The notes: generated from the sequence alone by a model not told the origin. A stretch of DNA of 64,000 bases from Rhodoplanes sp963724735 (GCA_963724735.1 CAVRVX010000001.1:1-64000); one strand, 5' to 3'. Shown: positions 44,592-53,903, counted from the stretch's first letter. Numbers and translations: made by a program.

Positions 44592-44997
44592 CGGCGGCGT
44601 TCGCAAGAACGGACCTCCTTCCGCGGCGCTGCACGTCCGGGATCGATTATGCGCTAGAATTATAAGATGACGGCTGCGGGAGATCGGGCTCGCCCGGAGA
44701 GGGGGCTCGCCCGGCGCGATGAGACATCATGCGTGTTCCGAAAATCTTGGTCTTTGCCTGATCGATGCACCGGGCTCGTTCAATGCGCGTTCGGCCGGAC
44801 TTGCGGCGTGGGAGCTTGTTGGAAATCGCGGCGACGCGCCTTTATGCGGCCTCCGGCTGATCGCCTGGGGGTAAAGCTACGTTGCCTCCCCCCTTGAGGG
44901 AAGGTCGGCGAGCAAAGCGAGCCGGGAGGGGGGAATGACTGCAAAGGTTAAGAAGAATACCCCCCTCCCTAACCCTCCCCCCTCAAGGGGGGAGGGG
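44592..44997. other. Intergenic region with palindromic repeats
   Basis: The 406 bases between pmtA and an IS1634 element contain no credible gene. From about 44880 there are C- and G-rich palindromic units. The last is a 10-bp stem, ccctcccccc (44973-44982) and ggggggaggg (44987-44996) with loop tcaa, ending next to the TTTAAA that flanks the IS. Confidence 0.5.
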
Positions 44998-46946
44998 TTT
45001 AAACCGAGCTTCCTTCTTTCAAGATTGTAAAGCGTTGATTTCGCTTTCGTTTATCGAAAGCGAGTGTCGGTTACTGGGTACGGTCGGGGTTGATGGCGAG
45101 GAGTTCGAAGGCGCGGCTCTGGATCGGGGTTGGCCTGGTGTGGAGGGTAAAGAGGTATTTCTCGTTGAGCGCGGTGGTCGCCTGGATCCGGCAGTATGTG
45201 GCGAGATCGGCGAGTAGGCTGCGGAAGCTGTGGACCGGGAGACCGTCGTCGGTGCGGCCGGTTGCTTGTTTGCGCTTGGCGGCGGCGGAGCGCTCGGCCT
45301 TGGCGACGATGCTGGTGCGCATCGCGGCGGCGGCCTCGTGATCGGTCTCGTCGTAGAGCATGGGGGCGAGCCTGGCGCGCATGTGATGCTCGACGTGATA
45401 GGCGAGCATGCACAGGAAGACGTGGGCGCGCACGCGCGGCGCCGTCCAGTGGAAGATCGGACGCAGATGGATGTCGACGGTCTTCAAGGAGCGGAACGCG
45501 CGCTCGACCCGGGCGAGGCTTTTGTAAGCGCCGACGGTCGCGGCGTTATCGAGCGCTTTCTTCGGCAAGCTGGTACGCACGACATAAATGCCGTCGAGCG
45601 CCGCCTCGGCGGCGATCGCCGCCGCCTTGCGATGGAACGCGAAGCTCGCCTCGCCGATGACGAGGTCGAAGTGCTTGGCCATCTTGCGCCGGTTGACGAC
45701 GGCGCCGACCTTGAGCGCAATCGCGGCTTCGCCGCGCAGCGGCTTGCGGGCGCGCCGAACCGCCGCTGCGATGACGGCGAGGTCCTTTTCGGTCGCGGCC
45801 AGCAGGTCCTCGCGCTTGCGAGCGCGCTCGCGGGCGAGATCAGGGTTGCGGCAGACGATGAGCCGCTCGCCCGGATAATCGGGCGACGTGATGGCCGCCA
45901 TGTCGCGGTCGTCGAACAGCGACATCTGCAGGGCTCCGGCGTCCGCAAGCTCCCGGATCGCCGGTGCCCGCAACGCCGTGATCCAGTCGAGCCCCGCTGG
46001 GGCGATCTCGGCGTCGATGCGCGCCTGCGTGATCATTCCGCGGTCGCCGACCAGCACCACATGATCAAGCGCGAAGCGCTTCTTGACCTTGTCGATCTGT
46101 GCGGCGAGCGTGCGCGGATCGGCGGTATTGCCCTCGAATGCCTCGATCGCCACCGGGCAGCCGTCTCCCGCGCACAGCAGGCCGTAGACGATCTGCAGCT
46201 TGCCCTTCTTGCCGTCGCGGTTGTAGCCGCGCTGCGCCAGTTCGCAGCAGCGGCCCTCCAGATAGCTCGACGACACGTCGTAGAGCACCAGCGTGCCGGC
46301 GCGCAGATGCTTGCGCGCGAGCGCCCTCTCGACCGCCTCCTGGCGCTCGCCCAGCCAGTCGAGGGCGACGTAGAGTTCGTCTTCGTCAACCGATCCAAGA
46401 CCAAGCGTCTCGCCAAGGCTGAAGGCGGCGGTGAGCGGGTCGAGCATGCGGGCAGTGGCGAGCTTGGACGCCGGCGCGATCAGCCGCGCCACGATCATCG
46501 CGATGACGAGGTCGCGGCAGCGGTTGCCAGAAGGCCCGAGCAGACGATCAAGACCGATGTCGCGCAGCGTGCCGAGCACGGCCGCCACATGCCCGTGCGG
46601 CAAGGCGCGGCGCACCACAATCGTCTCCTGACCGGCCGGCGCCGCCGTGCCGCCTTTGAGCAGCGTGCGCAGACCTTCGACGATCTCGGTCGGCCAGTGG
46701 GACAGGTTCGCTATGGTGCGCTTCTTGATCTTGCCGCCGTCGCGATAGCTCTCCCGCAGCAGGATGGCGGGCGGCGAGTTCCGGTTCGGGACGGTTTCGA
46801 TATACATGGCGCAATAATGCCATGCCCGTCACAATGACTCAACATAATTATCGCAAATTACATGGCTACACTTCAGCGACAGAATCCCGGGAAACTCACT
46901 ACCTTCAATCGCTTACAGGTTTTGCAAGAGGGAAGTTCGGTTTAAA
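44998..46946 (-). mobile_element. Intact IS1634-family insertion sequence
   Basis: The terminal inverted repeats are ccgagcttccttctttcaag (from 45004) and its near reverse complement ending at 46940 (ccgaacttccctcttgcaa in complement). Both are flanked by TTTAAA (44998-45003 and 46941-46946), which looks like a 6-bp target duplication, although the site is self-complementary. One transposase gene fills the element. A degraded relative lies at 6197-7780. The element has landed against a GC-rich hairpin between pmtA and pyrF. Confidence 0.85.
45071..46807 (-). CDS. IS1634-family transposase
   Basis: The 578-residue enzyme is full length. The N-terminal domain has YIETVPNRNSPPAILLRESY and KIKKRTIANLSHWPTEIVEG. 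The DDE core shows LYDVSSSYLEGRCCELAQRG (first Asp), HVVLVGDRGMITQARID (second Asp) and YKSLARVERAFRSLKTVDIH (Glu). The IS4-like insertion between them carries KREDLLAATEKDLAVIAAAV. It should be active. Sequence identity with the remnant at 6265-7780 is very high. Confidence 0.93.
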   Translation of the reverse strand: MYIETVPNRNSPPAILLRESYRDGGKIKKRTIANLSHWPTEIVEGLRTLLKGGTAAPAGQETIVVRRALPHGHVAAVLGTLRDIGLDRLLGPSGNRCRDLVIAMIVARLIAPASKLATARMLDPLTAAFSLGETLGLGSVDEDELYVALDWLGERQEAVERALARKHLRAGTLVLYDVSSSYLEGRCCELAQRGYNRDGKKGKLQIVYGLLCAGDGCPVAIEAFEGNTADPRTLAAQIDKVKKRFALDHVVLVGDRGMITQARIDAEIAPAGLDWITALRAPAIRELADAGALQMSLFDDRDMAAITSPDYPGERLIVCRNPDLARERARKREDLLAATEKDLAVIAAAVRRARKPLRGEAAIALKVGAVVNRRKMAKHFDLVIGEASFAFHRKAAAIAAEAALDGIYVVRTSLPKKALDNAATVGAYKSLARVERAFRSLKTVDIHLRPIFHWTAPRVRAHVFLCMLAYHVEHHMRARLAPMLYDETDHEAAAAMRTSIVAKAERSAAAKRKQATGRTDDGLPVHSFRSLLADLATYCRIQATTALNEKYLFTLHTRPTPIQSRAFELLAINPDRTQ

Positions 46947-47058
46947 AGGAACCACGCGCTCACAAATGAATACCGATTTGATCACGCGGATGCTGTATTA
47001 CTCGTCGTCGCCTCATAGGGCGCCGCAAACGGTATGCGTGACGAAGGGAAGGGGGGAC

Positions 47059-47760
47059 ATGGAGAATCCGCGTGACCGGCTGATTGTCGCGCTCGATCTT
47101 TCCTCCGTCGAGGAGGCGGAGGCGTTGATCGCTCGTCTGGGCGACACGGTCAGCTTCTACAAGATCGGCTATCAGCTCGCCTTCGCGGGCGGGCTTGCGC
47201 TGGCGGAAAAACTCATCTGGAAGGGCCGGCAGGTTTTCGTCGACCTCAAGCTGCACGATATCGGCCACACGGTTGCGAAGGGCGTCGAAAGCGTCGCGCG
47301 CATGGGCGCGACGTTTCTCACGGTGCACGGCTATCCGCAGACCATGAAAGCGGCGGTCGACGGGCGCGGCGATTCCAATCTGCGCATCCTCGCGGTCACC
47401 GTGCTCACCTCCTACGACGATGCCGACCTCGCCGCCGCCGGCTATGATTTCACGGTGAGCGAGCTGGTGCTGGAGCGGGCGTGTCAGGCCCGGGATATCG
47501 GGGTCGACGGGCTCGTCTGCTCGGCCGAGGAAGTCGAGGCGTTGCGGGCGGAAATCGGCCATCACCTGGTGCTGGTGACGCCGGGCATTCGTCCGGCCGG
47601 CGGCGAAGCGGGCGACCAGAAGCGGATCAAGACCCCAAGGGAGGCGATCGCTTTGGGCGCCGATTATCTCGTGGTCGGGCGGCCGGTGGTCGAAGCCGCC
47701 GACCCGCGGGCGGCGGCCGAAGCCATCATCGCCGAAATCGCCGCCGCGGCAACCGAATGA
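47059..47760 (+). CDS. pyrF: Orotidine 5'-phosphate decarboxylase
   Basis: PyrF makes UMP from OMP in pyrimidine synthesis. The 233-residue TIM-barrel has IVALDLSSVEEAEALI at the N-terminus and the catalytic D-x-K-x-x-D motif in VFVDLKLHDIGHT (D62, K64, D67). The phosphate-binding end has TPGIRPAG and GADYLVVGRPV. I start at ATG 47059 because GGGGGGA precedes it and the homology begins there. A longer frame upstream overlaps IS sequence. It heads a short operon with the DUF1330 genes and dapB. Confidence 0.93.
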   Translation: MENPRDRLIVALDLSSVEEAEALIARLGDTVSFYKIGYQLAFAGGLALAEKLIWKGRQVFVDLKLHDIGHTVAKGVESVARMGATFLTVHGYPQTMKAAVDGRGDSNLRILAVTVLTSYDDADLAAAGYDFTVSELVLERACQARDIGVDGLVCSAEEVEALRAEIGHHLVLVTPGIRPAGGEAGDQKRIKTPREAIALGADYLVVGRPVVEAADPRAAAEAIIAEIAAAATE

Positions 47761-47770
47761 GGCGAACGCA

Positions 47771-48076
47771 ATGGCGCTGAAAGGATATTGGATTGCGCGG
47801 GTGACGGTGAACAACCAAGCGGACTACGACGAATACCGCAAACGCAATGCGCTGCCGTTTGCGAAATTTGGCGGCAAGTTCATCGTTCGCGGCGGGCGCA
47901 CGGAAAGCGTGTTGGGCGCCCCGCGGCCGCACAATGTGGTCATCGAATTCCCGAGTTTCCAGGCGGCGCTCGACTGCGCCCATTCGCCGGAATACCAGGC
48001 GGCCTCGCAATTTCTCAAGCGCAGCTGCGACGTCGATCTCGTCATCATCGAGGGCTATGCCGGTCCGCAGCCGTGA
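47771..48076 (+). CDS. DUF1330 protein, copy 1
   Basis: The 101-residue ferredoxin-like (dimeric alpha/beta-barrel) protein reads ALKGYWIARVTVNNQADYDE, KFGGKFIVRGGRTESVLGAP, HNVVIEFPSFQAALDCAHSP and DVDLVIIEGYAGPQ. DUF1330 proteins are small, often dimeric, and of unknown catalytic role. It begins 10 bases after pyrF and is paralogous to the next gene. Confidence 0.8.
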   Translation: MALKGYWIARVTVNNQADYDEYRKRNALPFAKFGGKFIVRGGRTESVLGAPRPHNVVIEFPSFQAALDCAHSPEYQAASQFLKRSCDVDLVIIEGYAGPQP

Positions 48077-48114
48077 GGTGGCGGCGGCGCGCTTCAAGGA
48101 GAAGGGCAGGCGAA

Positions 48115-48414
48115 ATGGCGAAGGCCTACTGGGTTGCGCATGTCGATGTCACCGAACCCGAAGGCTACAAGGCCTATACGGGCGCGGACATGGAAGCCTT
48201 TCGCAAATATGGCGGCCGGTTCCTCGTGCGCGGCGGGCAGTTCGAGCGCCTGGAAGGCGCGACCCGCTCCCGCACCGTGGTCATCGAGTTCCCCGACTAC
48301 CAGTCCGTCGCCTGCTATCACTCGCCCAAATATCAAGCGGCGGCTGCTCTGCGCAAAGGCCGGGCCGAGTTCGACCTCATCGCCATCGAGGGCTATCACG
48401 GCCCGCAACCCTGA
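48115..48414 (+). CDS. DUF1330 protein, copy 2
   Basis: The 99-residue paralogue of the preceding gene has the same landmarks: AKAYWVAHVDVTEPEGYKAY, KYGGRFLVRGGQFERLEGAT, RTVVIEFPDYQSVACYHSPK and FDLIAIEGYHGPQ. The AGGAGAAG stretch before the ATG supplies a ribosome-binding site. Tandem copies suggest a gene duplication. They probably form homo- or hetero-dimers. It sits between pyrF and dapB, likely co-transcribed. Confidence 0.8.
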   Translation: MAKAYWVAHVDVTEPEGYKAYTGADMEAFRKYGGRFLVRGGQFERLEGATRSRTVVIEFPDYQSVACYHSPKYQAAAALRKGRAEFDLIAIEGYHGPQP

Positions 48415-48489
48415 CTCCGCTGTTCGGCGGCGTGATCTTCCCATGTCTGTCCGGCCCCGCTATACCCGCGCGGAGTTTTTGGGGGTCTC

Positions 48490-49305
48490 ATGGCTGACAT
48501 GCGGCTGATCGTGGCCGGCGCCGGCGGGCGGATGGGCCGCACCGTCGTCCAGGCAATCGCTGCGTCCGCGGGCGTGACGCTTGCGGGAGCGGCGGAAGCG
48601 GCGGGGTCGCCCGTGATCGGCCGCGATGCCGGCGAACTTGCCGGGCTTGGCCCCAATGGGGTGCTTGTCGCGGGCGATATCGCCCCCCTGCTCGAACGGG
48701 CGGACGGGGTCATCGATTTCACCGTGCCGGCTGCTTCCGTCGCCTTGGCCGAGCGCGTCGCCGCCAAAAGCCTCGTGCATGTGATCGGCACCACGGGGCT
48801 TTCGTCCGAGCAGGACAAGGCGATCGCTGCGGCTGCGGCACGCGCGGTGATCGTCAAGTCCGGCAATATGAGCCTTGGCGTCAATCTTCTCGCCGCGCTG
48901 GTCAAGCGGGTCGCCCGCACGCTCGATGACGAGTTCGATATCGAAATCGTCGAAATGCATCACAACAAGAAGATCGATGCGCCGTCCGGCACCGCCTTGA
49001 TGTTTGGCCGCGCGGCGGCGGAGGGACGCAACATCGATCTCGCCGCGCATTCGGTGCGGGCGCGCGACGGTCATACGGGCGCGCGCAAGGTGGGCGACAT
49101 CGGCTTCGCCGCGCTGCGCGGCGGCACCGTCGTGGGGGAGCATTCGGTGATCTTCGCCGGTCCCGCCGAGCGGATCGAACTTGTCCACAAGGCGGAGGAT
49201 CGCATGATCTTTGCACGCGGCGCGCTCAAGGCGGCGTTGTGGGCGCGCGGCCAGAAGCCGGGGCTCTATTCGATGGCCGACGTGTTGGGATTGACGAACT
49301 TCTGA
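48490..49305 (+). CDS. dapB: 4-hydroxy-tetrahydrodipicolinate reductase
   Basis: DapB catalyses the NAD(P)H-dependent step of diaminopimelate/lysine synthesis. The 271-residue product has the Rossmann motif VAGAGGRMGRTVVQA (about residues 8-22), GVIDFTVPAASV, VIGTTGLS and the catalytic segment EIVEMHHNKKIDAPSGTAL (His pair and Lys). FARGALKAALWARGQKPGLY near the end is also typical. It lies 75 bases after the second DUF1330 gene. In related genomes dapB is followed by a short-form gpmA. Here IS fragments and a long-form gpmA on the other strand follow. Confidence 0.95.
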   Translation: MADMRLIVAGAGGRMGRTVVQAIAASAGVTLAGAAEAAGSPVIGRDAGELAGLGPNGVLVAGDIAPLLERADGVIDFTVPAASVALAERVAAKSLVHVIGTTGLSSEQDKAIAAAAARAVIVKSGNMSLGVNLLAALVKRVARTLDDEFDIEIVEMHHNKKIDAPSGTALMFGRAAAEGRNIDLAAHSVRARDGHTGARKVGDIGFAALRGGTVVGEHSVIFAGPAERIELVHKAEDRMIFARGALKAALWARGQKPGLYSMADVLGLTNF

Positions 49306-49451
49306 TGCGAAGGCACGCGCTGCTCGCCAACCCGAGTTCAATTGCACGCAAGTTTCTGCGTGCGAACCTTCCAAACCCCTCAATTTAATGGCTAAAATCT
49401 AGGCCGGTCGTAGTCCACGTTAGCGGACGTGATAGTGGCCGCGCAGTAACG

Positions 49452-49601
49452 ATTGTGAAGGATTACGTTGCGGGCTGGCGGCAGCGCGACCAGGAGATGT
49501 TCGTGCCGCTGGTCCACCCGCCCGGGAATGCCCAGGCGGACTTCGGGGAAGCCATTAGGATCATCGGCGGGGCGCAATGCAAGATCCACTTCCTTGCGTG
49601 A
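49452..49601 (+). pseudogene. IS21-family IstA transposase fragment
   Basis: The frame IVKDYVAGWRQRDQEMFVPL, VHPPGNAQADFGEAIRIIGG, then a stop at 49599, is an internal piece of the IstA transposase where the DDE core begins. Only about 50 codons remain and neither terminus is present. It is the left-hand member of a group of IS fragments between dapB and gpmA. Confidence 0.6.
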
Positions 49602-49687
49602 ACGTATAATGCGCTCGAACCGCCCGACCTTGAGTTCGAGTTAGCCCTAGTCAACATTCTCGCCACAGCCGCCCCGCTTTCGCGCGG

Positions 49688-49900
49688 CAGGCAAGCCTGA
49701 TCCGCGCACGCCTGCTCGCCGGCAGCGTGCTGCAATCGGACGAGACCAGCGTGCGGGTGGACAAAAAGAACTGGTGGCTGTGGGCCTTCCATCACGGCGC
49801 GGATTGCTGCTTCATCATCCGCGCGAGCCGTGGCAAGGACGTCGTCGCGGACATCCTCGGCGAGGTTCGTCCCACCTTCTGGGTCTCCGACCGCTCTTTC
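49688..49900 (+). pseudogene. IS66-family transposase fragment
   Basis: From about 49688 the sequence reads ASLIRARLLAGSVLQSDETS, VRVDKKNWWLWAFHHGADCC and SRGKDVVADILGEVRPTFWV, then SDRS, an internal part of the IS66 TnpC transposase (DET and SRG motifs). It ends at about 49900, exactly where the gpmA gene's 3' end begins on the other strand. The rest of the transposase is absent. Confidence 0.65.
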
Positions 49901-49907
49901 TGTTTTT

Positions 49908-50654
49908 CTATCTCGCCCTCCCCTGGGCAGCGACTGCTGCTGCTGCTCGGGCAACTTCTTCGGGATCGCCAAGGTAGTAGTGCTTGAGCGGCTTGAGCTG
50001 CGCGTCCAGCTCATAGACCAAGGGCACACCAGTAGGAATGTTCAGCCCGACGATTTCCTGATCCGAGATGTTGTCGAGGTACTTGACCAGCGCCCGCAGG
50101 CTGTTGCCGTGGGCAGCGATGATTACCCTCTTGCCGCTCTGGATTGTCGGCACGATTGCTTCGTGCCAGTAGGGGAGAAACCGCGCAACAGTGTCCTTGA
50201 GACACTCAGTCAGCGGCAGCTCGGCCCGGCTCAACCCCTTGTAACGCGGATCGGCGCCAGGGTAGCGGGGATCGGACTCCTCCAGAGGAGGCGGGGGTAT
50301 GTCATAGCTCCGCCTCCACACGAGGACCTGCTGGTCACCGTACTTGGCTGCGGTCTGTGCCTTGTTCAGGCCTTGTAGCGCTCCGTAGTGCCGCTCGTTG
50401 AGCCGCCATGAGTGCTCGACCGGAATCCACATCAAGTCGAGCTCATCAAGCGTGAACCACAGCGTGCGAATCGCCCGCTTGAGCACCGAGGTGAACGCCA
50501 CATCAAACGTAAACCCCTCGGCCTTGAGCAGCTCACCGGCCCTCTTTGCCTCGGCCTTGCCCTGCTCGGAGAGATCGACGTCAGTCCAGCCAGTGAAGAG
50601 GTTTTCTTTGTTCCAGATGCTTTCGCCGTGGCGTAGCAGTACGATCTTGATCAT
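49908..50654 (-). CDS. gpmA: 2,3-bisphosphoglycerate-dependent phosphoglycerate mutase, long form
   Basis: This glycolytic enzyme interconverts 3- and 2-phosphoglycerate. The 248-residue product has the phospho-His motif LLRHGESIWNKENLFTGWTD (H9), LNERHYGALQGLNKAQ, VWRRSYDIPPPPLE and VIIAAHGNSLRALVKYLD. Start at ATG 50654 is supported by GGAG upstream. Alphaproteobacterial GpmA is usually about 205-210 residues and lacks the YDIPPPPL region insert. This version resembles the 250-residue enterobacterial/betaproteobacterial type. Flanked by IS66 and IS21 fragments and opposite in strand to dapB, it looks acquired. Confidence 0.9.
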   Translation of the reverse strand: MIKIVLLRHGESIWNKENLFTGWTDVDLSEQGKAEAKRAGELLKAEGFTFDVAFTSVLKRAIRTLWFTLDELDLMWIPVEHSWRLNERHYGALQGLNKAQTAAKYGDQQVLVWRRSYDIPPPPLEESDPRYPGADPRYKGLSRAELPLTECLKDTVARFLPYWHEAIVPTIQSGKRVIIAAHGNSLRALVKYLDNISDQEIVGLNIPTGVPLVYELDAQLKPLKHYYLGDPEEVARAAAAVAAQGRAR

Positions 50655-50898
50655 GGGTTCTCCTACGAATGAACACGATGGGGCTCTAGCCAATGACGGC
50701 ATAGCCCAATCAAGTCGAACGAAAAACAGAAGACGCAAGCGCGTGCAAGGCGGCGTGCCGATGGTCTACCAATTCAATCCCGACACCACGATCGCCTCGA
50801 AGCTCGATCTGGCGGCGTGAGGGGCGTAGTCGGGTTTGGGGATGTAAGTTCGGCCCGCGACGCCGGCGATCGCCGGTCAGCAGGTCGTCATCTCGTGG

Positions 50899-51849
50899 TT
50901 AGGCTGCGTGGCGCTCGGCGCCGGCCCCGAAATGGTCGATATAACGTAGATTGATCGCGGCGACCGGCAGCACGACGATGATATCGGTCGTGCCGAACTG
51001 GTAATCGATCACGGCGCCGTCGCCGACGAAGGCGCCCAGCCGCAGATAGCCCTTAATCAAGGGCGGCAGAAGATGCAGCGCCGCCTTGGGGTCGACCGCC
51101 TCCTTTGGCAATCGATCGAGCGGGCGATAGCGATGCGGCAAGGCCCGTACCTGCCATTCCTCGGGTGCGCGCGCAAAGTGGTGCAGGAACGCGAGCGGCA
51201 GCGCGAGCGCGTTCGGCTCCGTCCCTTCCAGGCTCGCGCAGCCGATCATCACATCGACCTTGTGACGCAGGACATAGGTCCAAATCCCGTGCCAGAGCAG
51301 CTCGACCGTGCGCTTGTTGCGGTAGGCGGGAAGCACGCAGGAGCGGCCCAGCTCGAGGAAGCGCAGGGCGCGGTGCCGCGCGAGCAAGGGACCGATGTCG
51401 AATTCACCAGCGCTGTAAAAGCCGCCGCACCGCTCGGCGATCTCCTGCCGCAGCAGGCGATAGGTCCCGACCACGGCGGGGCCCTTTCGGTTGGGGCGAC
51501 AGCTGTGATCGAGAACGAGCAGGTGATCGCACATCGCGTCATAAGGATCGACGTCGCGTCGGGCGATCAGGGTCGCCGCGTCCGCCACCGCCGACATTTC
51601 CTGATAGAAAACGTCGAAGCGAAGCCGCTGCGCCTTGCGGATTTCGGCCGCCCGGTGGGCGAGGCGGACTTCGAGCGAGCCGATTCGCCCGAGCGTCTCG
51701 CCGGTGCGGGAGAGGCGCGGGTCGGACACGCGGAGCCCGCCATAGGCCTTTAGCGCCGGAACGAGCCGCGGCATGCTGGCGACGATTGGATGCTCGCGAA
51801 ACCGGTCCAGAAGGCGACGCGGCGGGTTATCGCGGACGCGGGTCTGCAT
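50899..51849 (-). CDS. OlsB-type ornithine-acyl-ACP N-acyltransferase (GNAT fold)
   Basis: The 316-residue product belongs to the hemolysin-like acyltransferases that make lyso-ornithine lipid. Motifs: LEVRLAHRAAEIRKAQRLRF near the start of the GNAT domain, DVDPYDAMCDHLLVLD, GTYRLLRQEIAERCGGFYSA, LELGRSCVLPAYRNKRTVEL (acyl-donor binding) and IGCASLEGTEPNA. Start at ATG 51849 has GGAG upstream. It is monocistronic. Similar proteins are sometimes annotated only as GNAT-family acyltransferase. The OlsB assignment rests on motif order. Confidence 0.7.
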   Translation of the reverse strand: MQTRVRDNPPRRLLDRFREHPIVASMPRLVPALKAYGGLRVSDPRLSRTGETLGRIGSLEVRLAHRAAEIRKAQRLRFDVFYQEMSAVADAATLIARRDVDPYDAMCDHLLVLDHSCRPNRKGPAVVGTYRLLRQEIAERCGGFYSAGEFDIGPLLARHRALRFLELGRSCVLPAYRNKRTVELLWHGIWTYVLRHKVDVMIGCASLEGTEPNALALPLAFLHHFARAPEEWQVRALPHRYRPLDRLPKEAVDPKAALHLLPPLIKGYLRLGAFVGDGAVIDYQFGTTDIIVVLPVAAINLRYIDHFGAGAERHAA

Positions 51850-52168
51850 CGATCGCTCCGGGCGGCGATCACTCGACGGCTTCCCGCCCACGCCATCGCG
51901 GTCGGAAAACGCCGCTCGCCCCCAACCCTGCCACTATGCACATGGCGGGCACGGATTTGTGACAATAGGGCTAAACGGGACGTGTGTGAACAAGACCTTT
52001 TCGGGCGGGAAGGCCATCGTAACAAAATAAGTCCAGTGTGTTGATTCTGCCGCTGTTGCGGCTATCACGGCTGCCTGTCTTGCCCGGCAGGACAATGCTC
52101 CAAGGGCACGGGCCGCCGCGCGGCAGGCGGACCGCGGCTGCGCCGCTCCTGCAGAGTTTTTTGCGCGG

Positions 52169-53707
52169 CTACGCCGCCCGCCTGAGATCGTCGGCGACGA
52201 GACGGTAGGATAGCGCTTCGGCCAGATGAATGCGGGCCACCTTCTCGCTGTCATCGAGATCGGCGAGCGTGCGCGCGATCCGCAGCACGCGATGATAGCC
52301 GCGCGCAGACAGCCGCATCGCTTCGGCGGCGTCGCGAAGGAGCTTGAGCCCGGCGCCATCGGGCTGCGCGATTTCCTCCAGCACCGATCCCTGCGCCGCC
52401 GCATTGATGCGGACATGCGGATGGCCGAGCAGGGCGTAGCGGCGCGCCTGCCGCTCGCGCGCCTGCGCGACGCGCGCCGCCACCTCGCGGCTCCCCTCGG
52501 CGGGCGGTGGGAGGATCAGGTCGGCGGCGGTCACGGCGGGGATGTCGACATGCAGGTCGATGCGGTCGAGCAGCGGGCCGGACAGCCGCCCCTGATATTC
52601 CGCCGCACACCGCGCCACCGGGCCGCGGCGGCAGGCGTAACCGGGCTCGCTCGCCCGCCCGCAGCGGCACGGGTTCATGGCGGCGACCAGCATGAAGCGG
52701 GCCGGATAGGTGACGCGATGATTGGCGCGGGCGATCGCCACTTCGCCAGCCTCCAGCGGCTGGCGCAGCGCATCGAGCACGCGCGGATCGAACTCAGGCA
52801 GTTCGTCGAGAAACAGCACGCCATTGTGGGCAAGGGAGATTTCCCCCGGCCGCGCGCGCAACCCGCCGCCGACCAGCGCCGGCATGCTCGCCGAATGGTG
52901 CGGGGCGCGGAACGGCCGCCGGTCGGTGAGCGCTCCGCCCTCGATCTCGCCCGCGACCGAGGCGATCATCGACACCTCCAGGAGCTCCGGCGGAGAGAGC
53001 GGCGGCAGGATGGAGGGCAGGCGGGAGGCGAGCATCGACTTGCCGGCTCCCGGCGGCCCGACCATCAGGAGATTGTGGCCGCCGGCGGCGGCGACTTCGA
53101 GCGCGCGCTTGCCGCTTTCCTGACCTTTGATGTCCTTGAGATCGAGGCTTTGTCCCTGCGTCTCGCGGATGCGCGGCTGCGGTCGCGACAGCACCTGCGT
53201 GCCCTTGAAATGATTGGCGAGCTGGATCAGCGAGGCGGGCGCGACAATCTCCATGTCCGGGCTCGCCCAGGCGGCCTCCGGCCCACAGCCGTAGGGGCAG
53301 ATCAAGGCTTCGCCGCGCGCGTTCGCCCCGATCGCCGCCGGCAGCACGCCCGCGACAGGGGCGATCGAGCCATCGAGCCCGAGCTCGCCCAACACCGTAT
53401 GGCCCTCGACCGCATCGGGCGGGATCGCGCCGATCGCAGCCATCAGGCCGAGCGCGATTGGCAGATCGTAGTGGCTGCCCTCCTTGGGCAGATCGGCCGG
53501 GGCGAGATTGACGATGATGCGGCGCGCGGGAAGGGCAAGGCCGGAGGCGGTCAGCGCCGCGCGCACGCGCTCGCGCGCTTCCGACACCGCCTTGTCCGGC
53601 AGCCCGACAACGTGAAAGGCGGGCAGGCCGGGCGCGACCTGGACCTGTACGTCGACGGCGCGCGCCTCGATCCCCTCGAACGCCACCGTCGACACTCGTT
53701 GGACCAT
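52169..53707 (-). CDS. YifB/ComM-family Mg-chelatase-like AAA+ ATPase
   Basis: The 512-residue protein has an N-terminal Lon-like domain (VSTVAFEGIEARAVDVQVQV, then GLPAFHVVGLPDKAVSEARE). The AAA+ module has Walker A MVGPPGAGKSMLASRL (about residue 215), RPFRAPHHSASMPALVGGG and Walker B GVLFLDELPEFD. A zinc-type segment CRCGRASEPGYACRRGPVARC follows. In naturally transformable bacteria the homologue ComM is a helicase aiding branch migration. Length is typical and the frame intact. It is monocistronic. Confidence 0.9.
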   Translation of the reverse strand: MVQRVSTVAFEGIEARAVDVQVQVAPGLPAFHVVGLPDKAVSEARERVRAALTASGLALPARRIIVNLAPADLPKEGSHYDLPIALGLMAAIGAIPPDAVEGHTVLGELGLDGSIAPVAGVLPAAIGANARGEALICPYGCGPEAAWASPDMEIVAPASLIQLANHFKGTQVLSRPQPRIRETQGQSLDLKDIKGQESGKRALEVAAAGGHNLLMVGPPGAGKSMLASRLPSILPPLSPPELLEVSMIASVAGEIEGGALTDRRPFRAPHHSASMPALVGGGLRARPGEISLAHNGVLFLDELPEFDPRVLDALRQPLEAGEVAIARANHRVTYPARFMLVAAMNPCRCGRASEPGYACRRGPVARCAAEYQGRLSGPLLDRIDLHVDIPAVTAADLILPPPAEGSREVAARVAQARERQARRYALLGHPHVRINAAAQGSVLEEIAQPDGAGLKLLRDAAEAMRLSARGYHRVLRIARTLADLDDSEKVARIHLAEALSYRLVADDLRRAA

Positions 53708-53903
53708 TGGTCACCCCCACCAGACGTTGAATGGTAGCTGAACCTTCGCGCTCGGGCAAGAACAATCAGAGAACATCCAGAAACATCGAGGGGAGCCGCT
53801 CCGCAGGGAAGAATGCGACGACGGGCGAACGAGCGCGCGCGGCGTTTCGTCTGCAGAGGCTTCTCTGTAGAGTGAGTGCATCGGAATCAGTCAAAGAGGC
53901 CCC

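Noticed and set aside
45230..46837. Long open frame of 535 codons opposite the IS1634 transposase
   Set aside because: It is antisense to a complete DDE transposase, has no recognisable motif, and is explained by GC-rich third-position bias.
50739..50820. Coding end of an IS66 gene to the right of gpmA
   Set aside because: The short frame ending at 50820 (FNPDTTIASKLDLAA) has no clear match to IS66 proteins that I can recall.
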